Assembly: GCF_012224145.1 (NCBI RefSeq) | Contig: NZ_CP041030.1 | Location: forward strand, 1,426,001-1,490,000 | Length of the DNA stretch: 64,000 bases | Reading direction: 5' to 3' | DNA from: Francisella sp. LA112445 | GTDB taxonomy: Bacteria > Pseudomonadota > Gammaproteobacteria > Francisellales > Francisellaceae | Part shown: piece by piece, positions 25,852 through 35,393 of the stretch | Position numbering within the stretch: the first letter of the stretch is position 1 | How the letters are laid out: every line of letters begins with the position of its first letter | Notes under the pieces: model-generated | The model's input: only the letters and a program-made list of their open reading frames with translations | Databases searched by the model: none | What the model was told of the DNA's origin: nothing | Program-made: the position numbers and the translations under genes

Positions 25852-27291
25852 TTATTTTGATTGAGATAATAGATAATGCACTAGCAAAGGTACTGGTCTA
25901 CCACTTGCTTTACAGTTAGAGAAATCACCCATAGCTGATCCTGCTATATCAAGATGTGCCCACTCATAATCTTCTGTAAATTTTGATAAGAATAATCCAG
26001 CACATATTGAACCTGCTGATCTATCACGATTAGAGTTATCAATATCAGCAACTTTACTATCTAGTTTTTTAAGGTAAGGTTTATGAAGTGGTAATCTCCA
26101 AACAAGATCACTTGAGGCTTTAGCTGCTTGTTGTAAGCTATTTGCTAACTTATCACTATTTGCCATTAGACCAGAAAAAGCATCTCCTAAAGCGATTATC
26201 ATTGCTCCTGTTAAAGTAGCCATATTTATAACAGTTTTTGGCTTATATTTACCTATATAAGTCAGAGTATCACATAATACTAATCGACCTTCAGCATCAG
26301 TATTACTTACTTCAACTGTTATACCTTTCATACTTTTAAGTACATCACCAGGTCTATATGATCTTGCATCAATCGCATTCTCAGCAAGTCCCATTACACC
26401 AACCACGTTAATAGGTAAATTTAGCATCGCTACAGCTTTCATGATACCCATAACAGCTGCTGCACCGCCCATATCCATTTTCATAGTATCCATACCTGCT
26501 GCAGGCTTAACACAGATACCACCATTATCAAATACTAAGCCTTTACCAACTAGAACTATAGGAGCCTGGCCTTCATCGCCACCATTATACTCCATACAAA
26601 CTGTATAGTTAGACATATCAGAACCTCTACCAACTGCTAAAGCACAACCCATACCTAGCTCAGCCATAGCATCTTGATCTAAATAGTCTAGATTGAATGC
26701 TTCATATTTAGATGTAAGCTCTCTAGCTTCGTTTAGCATATAGTCTGTATTACAAATATTTGCCGGTAAGTTTTGCAAATCTTTTGCATAATTCTGACCA
26801 CATGCAATAGCTGAACCAATTTTAGCGGCCTCATCAATATCTTGATCACCAGAGTAGACTAATTCTATCGCCTCTAAAGAATAATTTTGTTTCTTTGATT
26901 TTAACTGATCGAAAACATAAGTCTCAGATATAAGAGCCCTAACTGTATCTAATGTAAACTGCTTAGCATCGCCACCATCAAATGCATAGTCAATATTTAC
27001 AGAAACTTCTTTAATATCTAGTTTTTTTAGCTCCTCAGCAGCTTTTGATATTACTTTATCATACTCTGAAGAGATAAAATCTTGTCTTAAACCAAGACCT
27101 AAAAGAATAACTGTTTTATCTGCATGCAGTAATGGCAAAACCTCTGCAGATTTTGCTTTAAAAACTTTTCTATCTAATAAGGATTTAGAGTTTGGACATT
27201 CTGTTTCATTAATAAGTTTTTGTAAGTTTTCTTGCGCTACAACTATTATTTGAGCAGGCATTGTAGCCTGACTATTTACTACTAGTTTCAT
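25852..27291 (-). CDS. pepA: leucyl aminopeptidase (M17, PepA)
   Basis: A 479-residue M17 aminopeptidase. The metal and catalytic residues are all visible: Lys250 and Asp255 in VGKGLVFDNGG, Lys262, Asp273, and Asp332/Glu334/Arg336 in NTDAEGRL. It removes N-terminal residues from peptides in the cytoplasm; E. coli PepA also binds DNA. Divergent orientation to lptF/lptG across 170 bases is the conserved gammaproteobacterial arrangement. Length is slightly below E. coli PepA (503), mainly in the variable N-terminal domain. Confidence 0.97.
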   Translation of the reverse strand: MKLVVNSQATMPAQIIVVAQENLQKLINETECPNSKSLLDRKVFKAKSAEVLPLLHADKTVILLGLGLRQDFISSEYDKVISKAAEELKKLDIKEVSVNIDYAFDGGDAKQFTLDTVRALISETYVFDQLKSKKQNYSLEAIELVYSGDQDIDEAAKIGSAIACGQNYAKDLQNLPANICNTDYMLNEARELTSKYEAFNLDYLDQDAMAELGMGCALAVGRGSDMSNYTVCMEYNGGDEGQAPIVLVGKGLVFDNGGICVKPAAGMDTMKMDMGGAAAVMGIMKAVAMLNLPINVVGVMGLAENAIDARSYRPGDVLKSMKGITVEVSNTDAEGRLVLCDTLTYIGKYKPKTVINMATLTGAMIIALGDAFSGLMANSDKLANSLQQAAKASSDLVWRLPLHKPYLKKLDSKVADIDNSNRDRSAGSICAGLFLSKFTEDYEWAHLDIAGSAMGDFSNCKASGRPVPLLVHYLLSQSK

Positions 27292-27441
27292 TTAAGCTCC
27301 ATTTATTAAATTTTAGAACAAATTTTAAAAACATAATAACAAAAAAGTATGACTAAAACATTAAAATTTAGTGCAGGCAATTGTTAACTACTGACTTTTG
27401 TTAATAAAAAATATAAAATTAGTGTTAGTTTAATTTTTTAT

Positions 27442-27447
27442 TATAAT
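27442..27447 (+). promoter_or_regulatory. -10 box of the lptF promoter
   Basis: A consensus TATAAT lies only 13 bases before the lptF TTG start. Transcription would begin near 27454, leaving a leader of about 5-8 bases with no room for a normal ribosome site. The -35 region is weak. Confidence 0.45.
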
Positions 27448-27460
27448 ATAGAGCCAAACA

Positions 27461-28540
27461 TTGATTCTAGAAAAATACTACAATAGAGATATAGTCAACA
27501 CATTCACATCTATAACTTTATTTATAATATCTATAGTATCTGCTAACCTTCTTATTAGGCTTTTCCATGAAGCTTATTCAAGAGGATTAGGAATAGATTC
27601 TATAATAAAATTTGTAATTCTAACTCTTCCAGAAAACGTAAGTTTAATAGCTCCGATAGCAATGTTCCTAGCTATTATTATTTGTTTTGGTAAATATTTC
27701 TCAAACAATGAAATGTTTGTAACTCTTGCTGGCGGTGTAACATGGATGGAAATAGTTAAAAACACTCTTAAACCGGCTGTAGTTTTAACTATTATAACTC
27801 TTATTACAACAATGTATCTCACGCCTCTTTCAAAGCAAACTTCTGACATTTATCAATCATCATTGTCAGCACAAGCATTATTATCATCCGTTACTGATGA
27901 TAAAATTCTAAAAATTCCAGGTGGTCGAGTACTGTATATAAAAGACAAGTCTGGTAATAATCTGCGCAATGTATTTTTATACCAAAAAGATCCAAAAGAA
28001 AATGAATATAAAGTTATAACAGCCCCAAATGCAGAAATTGACTCTAACAGCAAAGCTGCCTATGTTGATTTTAAAAATGTAAACATCTATACGAGAAATC
28101 CACAAAACTTTGAATCAAGTTATGGTAAGGCAGATAAAGCTATTTATACAATTTATGACAATACCATCAGAGATTTCAACCATACCCGAGTTGATAGATA
28201 CTATATGCACTCTCTAATAGAGAACTTTGACAATAAGGACATTGGAACTGCATGTGAGGGCGAGTTTTTCTCACGAATAAATAACTCCCTAGCGGTACTA
28301 GTAGCATCATTAATTGCTCTTGCTCTTTGTCGCTTAAGACCAAGACAAAATAAATATGCTAAATTACTACCTGCTGTTATAGTGCTAGCTATATACCTAT
28401 GTACAAATATGTTTATTAATACCTGTATGACTAATGGATCGATACCTGTATGGATAGGAGTATGGCTACCTCATATAGTATTTGTAATATTTGCTGTTAG
28501 AGCTATTAGAAAACAAAATGGATCGTCTAGGAAAGGATAA
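27461..28540 (+). CDS. lptF: LPS transport permease LptF
   Basis: A 359-residue YjgP/YjgQ-family permease with three N-terminal helices, a periplasmic beta-jellyroll-like domain (about 100-260) and three C-terminal helices. With LptG and the LptB ATPase it extracts LPS from the inner membrane. The only possible start is TTG at 27461. An in-frame TAG lies three codons upstream and no ATG or GTG occurs near the N-terminus. A TATAAT box just upstream implies a very short leader. lptG follows after three bases. Confidence 0.94.
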   Translation: MILEKYYNRDIVNTFTSITLFIISIVSANLLIRLFHEAYSRGLGIDSIIKFVILTLPENVSLIAPIAMFLAIIICFGKYFSNNEMFVTLAGGVTWMEIVKNTLKPAVVLTIITLITTMYLTPLSKQTSDIYQSSLSAQALLSSVTDDKILKIPGGRVLYIKDKSGNNLRNVFLYQKDPKENEYKVITAPNAEIDSNSKAAYVDFKNVNIYTRNPQNFESSYGKADKAIYTIYDNTIRDFNHTRVDRYYMHSLIENFDNKDIGTACEGEFFSRINNSLAVLVASLIALALCRLRPRQNKYAKLLPAVIVLAIYLCTNMFINTCMTNGSIPVWIGVWLPHIVFVIFAVRAIRKQNGSSRKG

Positions 28541-28543
28541 ATA

Positions 28544-29608
28544 ATGTTATTAAATCGTATAGATCGTTATATTTTTAAAACTGTGTTTGGTAGCTTTCTA
28601 ATAGTTACAATAATATTTTGTATTCTTTTTTTCATCTTTACCTACCTTGCCCAAGTAAGTAATAACAATGGTAATGCAAGTAACTTTGAGCTAATTATTA
28701 ATACTTTTTATCAACTACCTGGAATACTTTATACACTGCTACCTGCATGTGCTATGGTTGGTGCCCTTATGGGGCTTAGTTTACTTGCTAACCATTCTGA
28801 AATAATTATCCTTAGAGCATCTGGACGCTCAACATTTCAAATAGCAAAGGGAGTGGTTTTAGTTGGTGTAATTGGTTCGTTAGTTACAATGGTTTTTGGT
28901 GGGTATATAGCACCCGTACTACAAAAAATATCAGATACAAACACTGTTGCATACAACACTCATGACCTATGGTTTAAAACTAAAGATGGTTTAATGAATA
29001 TTGCTAACATTAATCCTCAAGAAAAGAAAGCTCATGGTATAAGAAAGTTTATTGTTGAAGACAACAAAGTTAAACAAATTCGTTATGCCCAAACAGCTAA
29101 ATATACAAATGACACTGTAGCAGATGTGTATAACATAAGTACAATAACATTCCCAACTAAAGATGGGCAAAAACATATAAATGTAGAAAGTGGTATTAAT
29201 AAAACAAACTGGTCAAACCCTATCCCAATATCAGTAGCTCAAGTAATCACTATTAATGATGATAACTATTTAAACTTTACTCAGCTAAGTATGTATATGT
29301 TTTCCCGCGGTCAAACCAACGATACTGCAATAGCTTTAAAATTCTGGCAAGAAATCTTCCAACCAATATCACTAATGGTTCTAATTCTATTATCAGTACC
29401 TTTAAGTATTGGTTCAACAAGATCTTCGACTTTAATAATAAAGCTAATCCTTGGTGCATTATTTGGTTTTGCATTTTTTATTATAAATCAGATTTTTGGA
29501 CCTATTGCTTTAATCATGCATATTCCACCAATATTTGGAGCTGCAGGTCCAACAGTAGTTGCTTTAATATTACTAATTTATTTATTCATAAGGTCAAAAG
29601 AAACTTAA
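28544..29608 (+). CDS. lptG: LPS transport permease LptG
   Basis: A 354-residue partner of LptF with the same layout. The N-terminal block NRIDRYIFKTVFGSFL resembles the LptG start, helices lie near 12-35, 60-80 and 105-125, then a periplasmic domain and three closing helices (PLSIGSTRSSTL loop). Together they form the membrane part of the LptB2FG exporter. It lies three bases after lptF, and the M16 peptidase begins seven bases downstream, so the run reads as one operon. Confidence 0.94.
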   Translation: MLLNRIDRYIFKTVFGSFLIVTIIFCILFFIFTYLAQVSNNNGNASNFELIINTFYQLPGILYTLLPACAMVGALMGLSLLANHSEIIILRASGRSTFQIAKGVVLVGVIGSLVTMVFGGYIAPVLQKISDTNTVAYNTHDLWFKTKDGLMNIANINPQEKKAHGIRKFIVEDNKVKQIRYAQTAKYTNDTVADVYNISTITFPTKDGQKHINVESGINKTNWSNPIPISVAQVITINDDNYLNFTQLSMYMFSRGQTNDTAIALKFWQEIFQPISLMVLILLSVPLSIGSTRSSTLIIKLILGALFGFAFFIINQIFGPIALIMHIPPIFGAAGPTVVALILLIYLFIRSKET

Positions 29609-29615
29609 TTAACAT

Positions 29616-30869
29616 ATGAACATATCAAAATATTCACTAGATAACGATTTAAATATATACATAAAAAAAGACTCTCGAGCGCCCGTAGTTTTATCACAAA
29701 TATGGTACAAAGTTGGCTCTACATATGAACCTCAAAAACTTACTGGTATATCTCATATGTTAGAACATATGATGTTCAAAGGTACTGATAAGTATTCAAA
29801 AGATGATTTAAATAGCATTGTAGAAAATAACGGTGGCATCCAAAATGCTTTCACAAGCTTTGACTATACAGCTTATTATCAATTTTGGCATACAAAAAAT
29901 CTTGAGCTTAGTTTATCTATAGAGTCTTCACGTATGGCAAATTTACTATTTGATGAGAATGAGTTTGCTCCAGAAAGAAAAGTTGTCTTAGAAGAGCGTA
30001 ATCTACGTGTTGATGATAAAGCTTTTAGTTATGCTTTTGAGCAGTTTATGAAACTTGCTTATCAAAATAATTCGCGCCATACACCTATTATTGGTTGGCG
30101 AGAAGATATTGAAAACTATACTCTTAGTAATCTCAAAGACTGGTATCAACAGCATTATGCTCCAAATAACTCAAGCATTGTTTTAGTTGGTGACATAGAT
30201 GAGAAATCAGCTATTGCAATGGCAAAAGACTATTTTGGTAACATCCCTAAATCAAACCTTAAAAATCATAGCAAAGAATCTAGCTTAATAAACTTTGGCT
30301 ACAGGCATTCTCAAATTAAAAAATCACCAAATGATACTGATGCTGCAATATTAGGCTATATAACACCTTCTCTAACTACTGACTATGAAAGAAACGATCC
30401 CTTTGCACTTATGGTTCTAAATAATATTCTTGGGAGTGCTGATGCTGCAATATTGCAACAAAAGCTAGTACGTGAAGAAAACTTATGTTGCCATATAGAT
30501 AGTGAATACTCACCGTTTATTAAAGGGGAAGATATATTTATTATCACAGCTATAGCTAATCATGATCAAGATTTAGAGAATATCCAAGAAAAGATAGAAA
30601 AAACTATAGATTATTTAAAAGTAGTAGGTATCTCTCAAGAGCAATTAAATCGAGCTAAAGTGACTATTAAAGCAGATAAGGTCTTTGCTATGGATTCTCT
30701 AGAAACTCAAGCAAATCTTATTGGTTCACTAGCTAGTATAAATCTTGATGTTGATTACTATAAATATTTAGAAAAGCTTTATGATGTGACTGTTGAAGAT
30801 GTAAATCGCGTTCTCAATAAATATTTTAACAAAGAAAATCTTACATCCTTACACTTACTAAGAGATTAA
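29616..30869 (+). CDS. M16 zinc peptidase, catalytic subunit type
   Basis: A 417-residue M16B peptidase with the inverted zinc motif HMLEH (His47, Glu50, His51) and a downstream LEERN glutamate that completes the site. No signal peptide is apparent. In many bacteria two M16B genes sit side by side, one with and one without the HxxEH motif, and form a heterodimer that degrades small peptides. The next gene is just such a partner. The operon link to lptFG and rsmD is tight (7 and 3 bases). Confidence 0.92.
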   Translation: MNISKYSLDNDLNIYIKKDSRAPVVLSQIWYKVGSTYEPQKLTGISHMLEHMMFKGTDKYSKDDLNSIVENNGGIQNAFTSFDYTAYYQFWHTKNLELSLSIESSRMANLLFDENEFAPERKVVLEERNLRVDDKAFSYAFEQFMKLAYQNNSRHTPIIGWREDIENYTLSNLKDWYQQHYAPNNSSIVLVGDIDEKSAIAMAKDYFGNIPKSNLKNHSKESSLINFGYRHSQIKKSPNDTDAAILGYITPSLTTDYERNDPFALMVLNNILGSADAAILQQKLVREENLCCHIDSEYSPFIKGEDIFIITAIANHDQDLENIQEKIEKTIDYLKVVGISQEQLNRAKVTIKADKVFAMDSLETQANLIGSLASINLDVDYYKYLEKLYDVTVEDVNRVLNKYFNKENLTSLHLLRD

Positions 30870-30872
30870 ACA

Positions 30873-32093
30873 ATGACCGAAAAATTTAATATAGATAACA
30901 CACTAATATATTTTCAAGAATCACATAGCCTACCAATGCTCGATATACAGCTAAACTTTAGAGCTGGCTCAGCATTTGATGGTAATTTGAATGGTCTAGC
31001 TGATCTTGCTGTAAGCATGTTTGCAACGAAGACTCAGATCTCTAGTGAACAAGAGCTTATAAATAAGATCACAGATATTGGTGTATCAATACATGCTGAA
31101 ACTACTAAAGAATTCTTTAATATCAAAATTCGCTTACTAAATGATAGTGAAATTATTGATAAAACTATCAAGATCCTTAATGAAATATTTACAACTCCTG
31201 ATTTTGATCAAGGTATATTAGATAGAGAAAAGATCCAAACCTTAACTCATATTAACTACCTAAATCAACAACCTAATTATCTAGCATCTTTAGAGTTCTC
31301 AAAAAATATTTTTGCGAATAACCCTTATAGTCATCCAGTTATTGGCTATGAAAGTAGTGTTAAGAATATAAGTATTGAAGATATAAAAGACTTCTTTAAC
31401 GAATACATTTGTGCAAATAATTCTAATATATGTATCGTTGGAGCTATCAAAACGGATCAAGCAAAAGATATTTCTCAACAAATTCTAAACTCATTGCCTA
31501 AAGGTGTTAAAAATACTCTATCATTCGAACAAAAAGCAAATGATACAAAAACTATTAAGAAAACTTTTGATAGTAAGCAAACATCTATCTTGATGGGACA
31601 TCAATTATTACTAGATATAAATGATCCTTTATATTTCCCAATAAAACTTGGTAATGAAATACTTGGTGGTGGTGGTTTAAATTCTCTGCTATTTAACAAA
31701 GTACGCGAAGAGCTTGGACTAGTTTATAATATTGGCAGTAATGCAAATCTTAATCCTGATTATGGTAGCTTTGTAATATCAGCTCAAACTAGTAACCCTA
31801 AACTCGCACTAGAGACTATCAATGATGTTTATAATAACTTCATCAAAAATATAGTCGATAATCAAACTCTAGAAAACTCTAAAAAACATATTGAAGGTAC
31901 TCACCTACTTAGCTCTGTAAAGAATAGCTCAAAGTTAAATATGTTATCATCTATAGCAAACAAAGATCTCTCTATAAACTTCTTTGATACCTATGTTGAA
32001 AATATCAAAAATGTAACAGCTCAGCAAATACATGACTCATTCTTACAAATTCAACAAAATAAATTTATAACTGTAATGGTTGGAGATGTTTAA
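30873..32093 (+). CDS. M16 peptidase homologue lacking the zinc motif (partner subunit)
   Basis: A 406-residue M16B protein. At the place of HxxEH it has LADLAVSMF, so it cannot bind zinc. The C-terminal half keeps the substrate-positioning segment GGGLNSLLFNKVREELGLVYNIGS with the conserved Arg/Tyr pair. This is the pattern of the non-catalytic subunit in dimeric M16B enzymes. It starts three bases after the catalytic gene and ends two bases before rsmD. Confidence 0.9.
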   Translation: MTEKFNIDNTLIYFQESHSLPMLDIQLNFRAGSAFDGNLNGLADLAVSMFATKTQISSEQELINKITDIGVSIHAETTKEFFNIKIRLLNDSEIIDKTIKILNEIFTTPDFDQGILDREKIQTLTHINYLNQQPNYLASLEFSKNIFANNPYSHPVIGYESSVKNISIEDIKDFFNEYICANNSNICIVGAIKTDQAKDISQQILNSLPKGVKNTLSFEQKANDTKTIKKTFDSKQTSILMGHQLLLDINDPLYFPIKLGNEILGGGGLNSLLFNKVREELGLVYNIGSNANLNPDYGSFVISAQTSNPKLALETINDVYNNFIKNIVDNQTLENSKKHIEGTHLLSSVKNSSKLNMLSSIANKDLSINFFDTYVENIKNVTAQQIHDSFLQIQQNKFITVMVGDV

Positions 32094-32095
32094 CA

Positions 32096-32653
32096 GTGAA
32101 AACAAACACTATTCGTGTAATTTCTGGAAAATATAAAAACCGTAGACTTAAATTTCCTAGTATAAATGGCTTACGCCCTACTTCTGATCAGCTCAAAGAA
32201 ACTATATTCAACTGGCTTACTCCTTATATACACGATAGTATCTGTATTGATGCTTTTGCTGGCAGTGGTAGCTTAGGTATCGAAAGCTTATCACGAGGAG
32301 CTGCGAAAGCTATATTTTATGAGCTTAATTTCAAAGCTTTACAGCAAATTAAAGATAATCTAAAAACGCTTGATATATTGAACTTTGAAATATCTAAAAC
32401 AGATAGTATAAAAGCACTTGCAAAACTAGATATTAAAGGCTCTCAAATAATTATATTTCTTGACCCTCCTTTCAATAAGAATATAGTTCCTAAAGCACTA
32501 AACTCAATACTAGAAAACAAGCTTATTCCTCCAGGTTCTATCGTATATATTGAAACTGAAAAAGATGCAAAATACTCACTAGATAACTTTGATATTCTAA
32601 AAGAAAAAAGTACTTCTAATATTTGTGCAAAACTAATCATAAAAAAGATTTAA
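32096..32653 (+). CDS. rsmD: 16S rRNA (guanine966-N2)-methyltransferase
   Basis: A 185-residue RsmD. The N-terminal VISGKYKNRRLKFP and LRPTSDQLKETIFNWL blocks are diagnostic, followed by motif I DAFAGSGSLGIESLSRGA and the amino-methylase motif LDPPF. It methylates G966 of 16S rRNA with SAM. The start is GTG at 32096 with GGAGA upstream. It is the last gene of the lptFG-M16-M16 run. Confidence 0.95.
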   Translation: MKTNTIRVISGKYKNRRLKFPSINGLRPTSDQLKETIFNWLTPYIHDSICIDAFAGSGSLGIESLSRGAAKAIFYELNFKALQQIKDNLKTLDILNFEISKTDSIKALAKLDIKGSQIIIFLDPPFNKNIVPKALNSILENKLIPPGSIVYIETEKDAKYSLDNFDILKEKSTSNICAKLIIKKI

Positions 32654-32706
32654 TTTTAAAAAATAATCTCTAAAATATAGCCATCGATAAGCTATTGGAG
32701 ATAGCG

Positions 32707-33357
32707 ATGTACCATATTGGTATTACAGGACCACTAATTTTTACCATAATGTTTCTTTTAGGAATAATCGCTGAAAGTATGACTGGGGTTATATCCTCAT
32801 CAAGAAGAAATATGGATGCCTTTGGTGTCGTTGCTATTGCCTTAACAACTGCTCTAGGTGGTGGTGTAGTAAGAGATGTGCTATTAGGTAATTTACCTGT
32901 AACTATTATGCTACATCCTCACTACATCGTTATTTGCTTATTTTTCTCAATAATTGCTATTTTTACACAGAAATATATAAATAAATTTTATAAAATATTT
33001 CTGATACTAGACTCAATAGGTCTTATTGCTTTTGCATATATTGGTAGTAGCATAGCTTATCATATATGTACTACTGTTTTTGCAATGCACTTTCTTAGCG
33101 TATTTATCGTTGGTATTGTTATTGCGATTCTTAATGGTGTGGCTGGAGGAATTATGCGCGATATGATTTGTAATGATATTCCAGTTGCATTTACATCTGA
33201 ACTATATGCTTCTGTGGCTGGTATAGTTGGTGGAATGAATATCATCTTCATATATCTAAATATAAACTTATACATAAGTGCTGCGATAATAATAGGTATT
33301 GGATTAACTATAAGAATAATGTCTATAGTTTATAAATGGAAATTACCTATTATTTAA
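32707..33357 (+). CDS. TRIC-type/UPF0126 (YicG-like) membrane channel protein
   Basis: A 216-residue membrane protein made of two homologous three-helix repeats, each with a glycine-rich turn: TALGGGVVRDVLLG in the first and NGVAGGIMRDMICN in the second. These are the signatures of the prokaryotic trimeric intracellular cation channel family, likely a potassium-type cation channel. The ATG at 32707 has GGAG seven bases before it. A TTG at 32695, which lies within that ribosome site region, is rejected. Confidence 0.88.
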   Translation: MYHIGITGPLIFTIMFLLGIIAESMTGVISSSRRNMDAFGVVAIALTTALGGGVVRDVLLGNLPVTIMLHPHYIVICLFFSIIAIFTQKYINKFYKIFLILDSIGLIAFAYIGSSIAYHICTTVFAMHFLSVFIVGIVIAILNGVAGGIMRDMICNDIPVAFTSELYASVAGIVGGMNIIFIYLNINLYISAAIIIGIGLTIRIMSIVYKWKLPII

Positions 33358-33377
33358 TAACAAAATATAAATAAATT

Positions 33378-34517
33378 ATGAAACTTATTAAAAGCCTATT
33401 ATTAATTATTCTAATCATCCCTTGCTCTTTAATTGCCGAACAAAAAATAGTTAATGGTATTCCTATTAATATTTTAAAAGGCTCTAATTATGAGATGGGA
33501 AAAGAATATGGTCAGCAAATGCGTCCACAGATGCTAAAGTCTTTAAAGATCATTAAAGACTATTATATAAAGCAAAAAGGCCTAACATATAATGATTTGC
33601 TTAAACAAGCAAGTGAGCTTTACCATAGGTTTCCTAATAATTATAAGTCTATGATTAAAGGTGCTGCGAAAGGAGCTAAGATAAGCCTAAATGATGAAAT
33701 AATACTTAATGGCATGGAAACCCTTGTTGCTATCAAAACAGCTAAACCAAAATTAAAAAGTGGTTGTGCATTTGCTTCTATTTCACAAAAAAATAGCTAT
33801 TCAGGTAGTAGAATAATTCTTAGAGATTATGACTACTCTAAACCTTTTAATAAAATAAGCAAATTTTTGAGCATTACAACTTTTAATTTTAGCAAAGGAT
33901 ATCCTGTAGCCATTATCGCGATGCCGGGACAACTATATTGTCCGTCTTGTTTAAATAATAAAGGTGTATTTATAGAATTAAACAATGGCTTTTTATCTGG
34001 TGGTTCTTCTGTAAATTCAAATAATGAAACTATGCTTATACAAATGCTTAATATGTTAAGAACCTCTAAAAATATAGAGCAACTAAATAACAAACTAAAA
34101 GCAGCTCAATCTGATTTCTCATTAATAATTAATGCTGGAAATAATAACAAAGCAATCTCTTATGAATACTCTTCTACTAAGGGGCATAAAAAGGATAATA
34201 TACATCCACATTCGAACTTTGTTGTTACTAATAACTTCTTAAGCCCTAAATGGGGAGACTTAGTACCAAAGCCAAATAAGAAAACTATGGGCTCGAGTAT
34301 AACAAGAAGGATCAATCTTACAAAACTTATAGATAGTTATCAAAACATTGATATTCCTACAGCTAAAAAAATAATGAATACTGACATAAAAAATGGTGGG
34401 GCCAAAAATCCATATACAATTTACCAAATAATCTATGATACTAAGACGAAAAAACTATATCTGAATTTAGAAGATAATAAAGGTTGGCGAGAAGTTTCTT
34501 TTAAAGATATATTTTAG
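33378..34517 (+). CDS. exported C45-type autoproteolytic acyltransferase/hydrolase
   Basis: A 379-residue protein with a signal peptide (basic MKLIK, hydrophobic core, cleavage near Ala20). A helical region SNYEMGKEYGQQM and the candidate self-cleavage site SGCAFAS with Cys130 follow. The RDYDY motif at about 149-153 then fits family C45 (acyl-CoA:6-aminopenicillanate acyltransferase-like Ntn hydrolases). Such enzymes hydrolyse or transfer amide-linked acyl groups. Export to the periplasm suggests action on peptides or acylated amines outside the cytoplasm. The 3' end overlaps miaE by four bases. Confidence 0.78.
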   Translation: MKLIKSLLLIILIIPCSLIAEQKIVNGIPINILKGSNYEMGKEYGQQMRPQMLKSLKIIKDYYIKQKGLTYNDLLKQASELYHRFPNNYKSMIKGAAKGAKISLNDEIILNGMETLVAIKTAKPKLKSGCAFASISQKNSYSGSRIILRDYDYSKPFNKISKFLSITTFNFSKGYPVAIIAMPGQLYCPSCLNNKGVFIELNNGFLSGGSSVNSNNETMLIQMLNMLRTSKNIEQLNNKLKAAQSDFSLIINAGNNNKAISYEYSSTKGHKKDNIHPHSNFVVTNNFLSPKWGDLVPKPNKKTMGSSITRRINLTKLIDSYQNIDIPTAKKIMNTDIKNGGAKNPYTIYQIIYDTKTKKLYLNLEDNKGWREVSFKDIF

Positions 34518-35125
34518 ATACCACTATGAAAGCGAAATTCATTATCTGGAGATAATATAAGTTCTTTTTCTATCTCACCTATTCTTTTTATATCTTTACC
34601 TATATCTTTTGATGAATACTTCTCAGCAAAAGTTAGATAAATAGTAAAATGCCTTTTTTCAGACTCTAGTAACCCATTATAAAACTTCTGTAAATCTTGA
34701 TCTAGAAATGGCGCGATTTTTGCAAATCTTTCGCAAGATCTAGCTTCAATATATGCTCCTATTATTAACGCATCTATAAATCGTCCCTCTTTATCTGTAC
34801 GAGCTGCTTTTATAAGTTGACTAGCATATCTTGATGCTGAAATAGCCTTATATTCAATATTGCGTTTTTTTAAAATGCGCATTACTTGCTCAAAGTGCAC
34901 AAGTTCTTCTCTAGCTATCTTTGACATTCTTGTCACTAAGTCATGCTTATCAGGATGTCGATAAATATATGTCATTGCTGATGAAGCCGCCTTCATCTCA
35001 CAGTGAGCATGATCTATAAGCATCAGTTCAATATTATCTAAGGCACTCTTCACCCACTGATCAGGAGTTTCACATAGTAAGAAGTTTTCTATTGTCGCAA
35101 AATTAGCATATTGAATTTTTGTCAT
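34514..35125 (-). CDS. miaE: tRNA 2-methylthio-N6-isopentenyl adenosine-37 hydroxylase
   Basis: A 203-residue ferritin-like diiron protein. The iron ligands are in DHAHCEMKAAS, REELVHFEQV and EARSCERF...ESEKRH, the two EX(n)EXXH-type helices of MiaE. It hydroxylates the ms2i6A modification next to the anticodon in tRNAs reading U-starting codons, using molecular oxygen, so it is active only in air. It is convergent with the C45-type gene, overlapping by four bases. Confidence 0.94.
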   Translation of the reverse strand: MTKIQYANFATIENFLLCETPDQWVKSALDNIELMLIDHAHCEMKAASSAMTYIYRHPDKHDLVTRMSKIAREELVHFEQVMRILKKRNIEYKAISASRYASQLIKAARTDKEGRFIDALIIGAYIEARSCERFAKIAPFLDQDLQKFYNGLLESEKRHFTIYLTFAEKYSSKDIGKDIKRIGEIEKELILSPDNEFRFHSGI

Positions 35126-35393
35126 TTATAAATTTATATATTTCTATAAGAAAATACCCAATATTATATACATAAAAATGGCGATTTTATATTAAAGTAT
35201 CTCGAATATTTAACAAGAATATCTTGTAGTAAAATATAGTCACAGTGTATATTTATCAAATTGAAATTATCAACTAAAACTCAAAGAATAGCTTTATTGC
35301 CGTATAAACAAACATCTAAATAAACTTTACAATCTTGTAATATTCAATAAAAATAGTGTAAACTAAACGTCCTTTTTGGCAAAAGATAGACAA

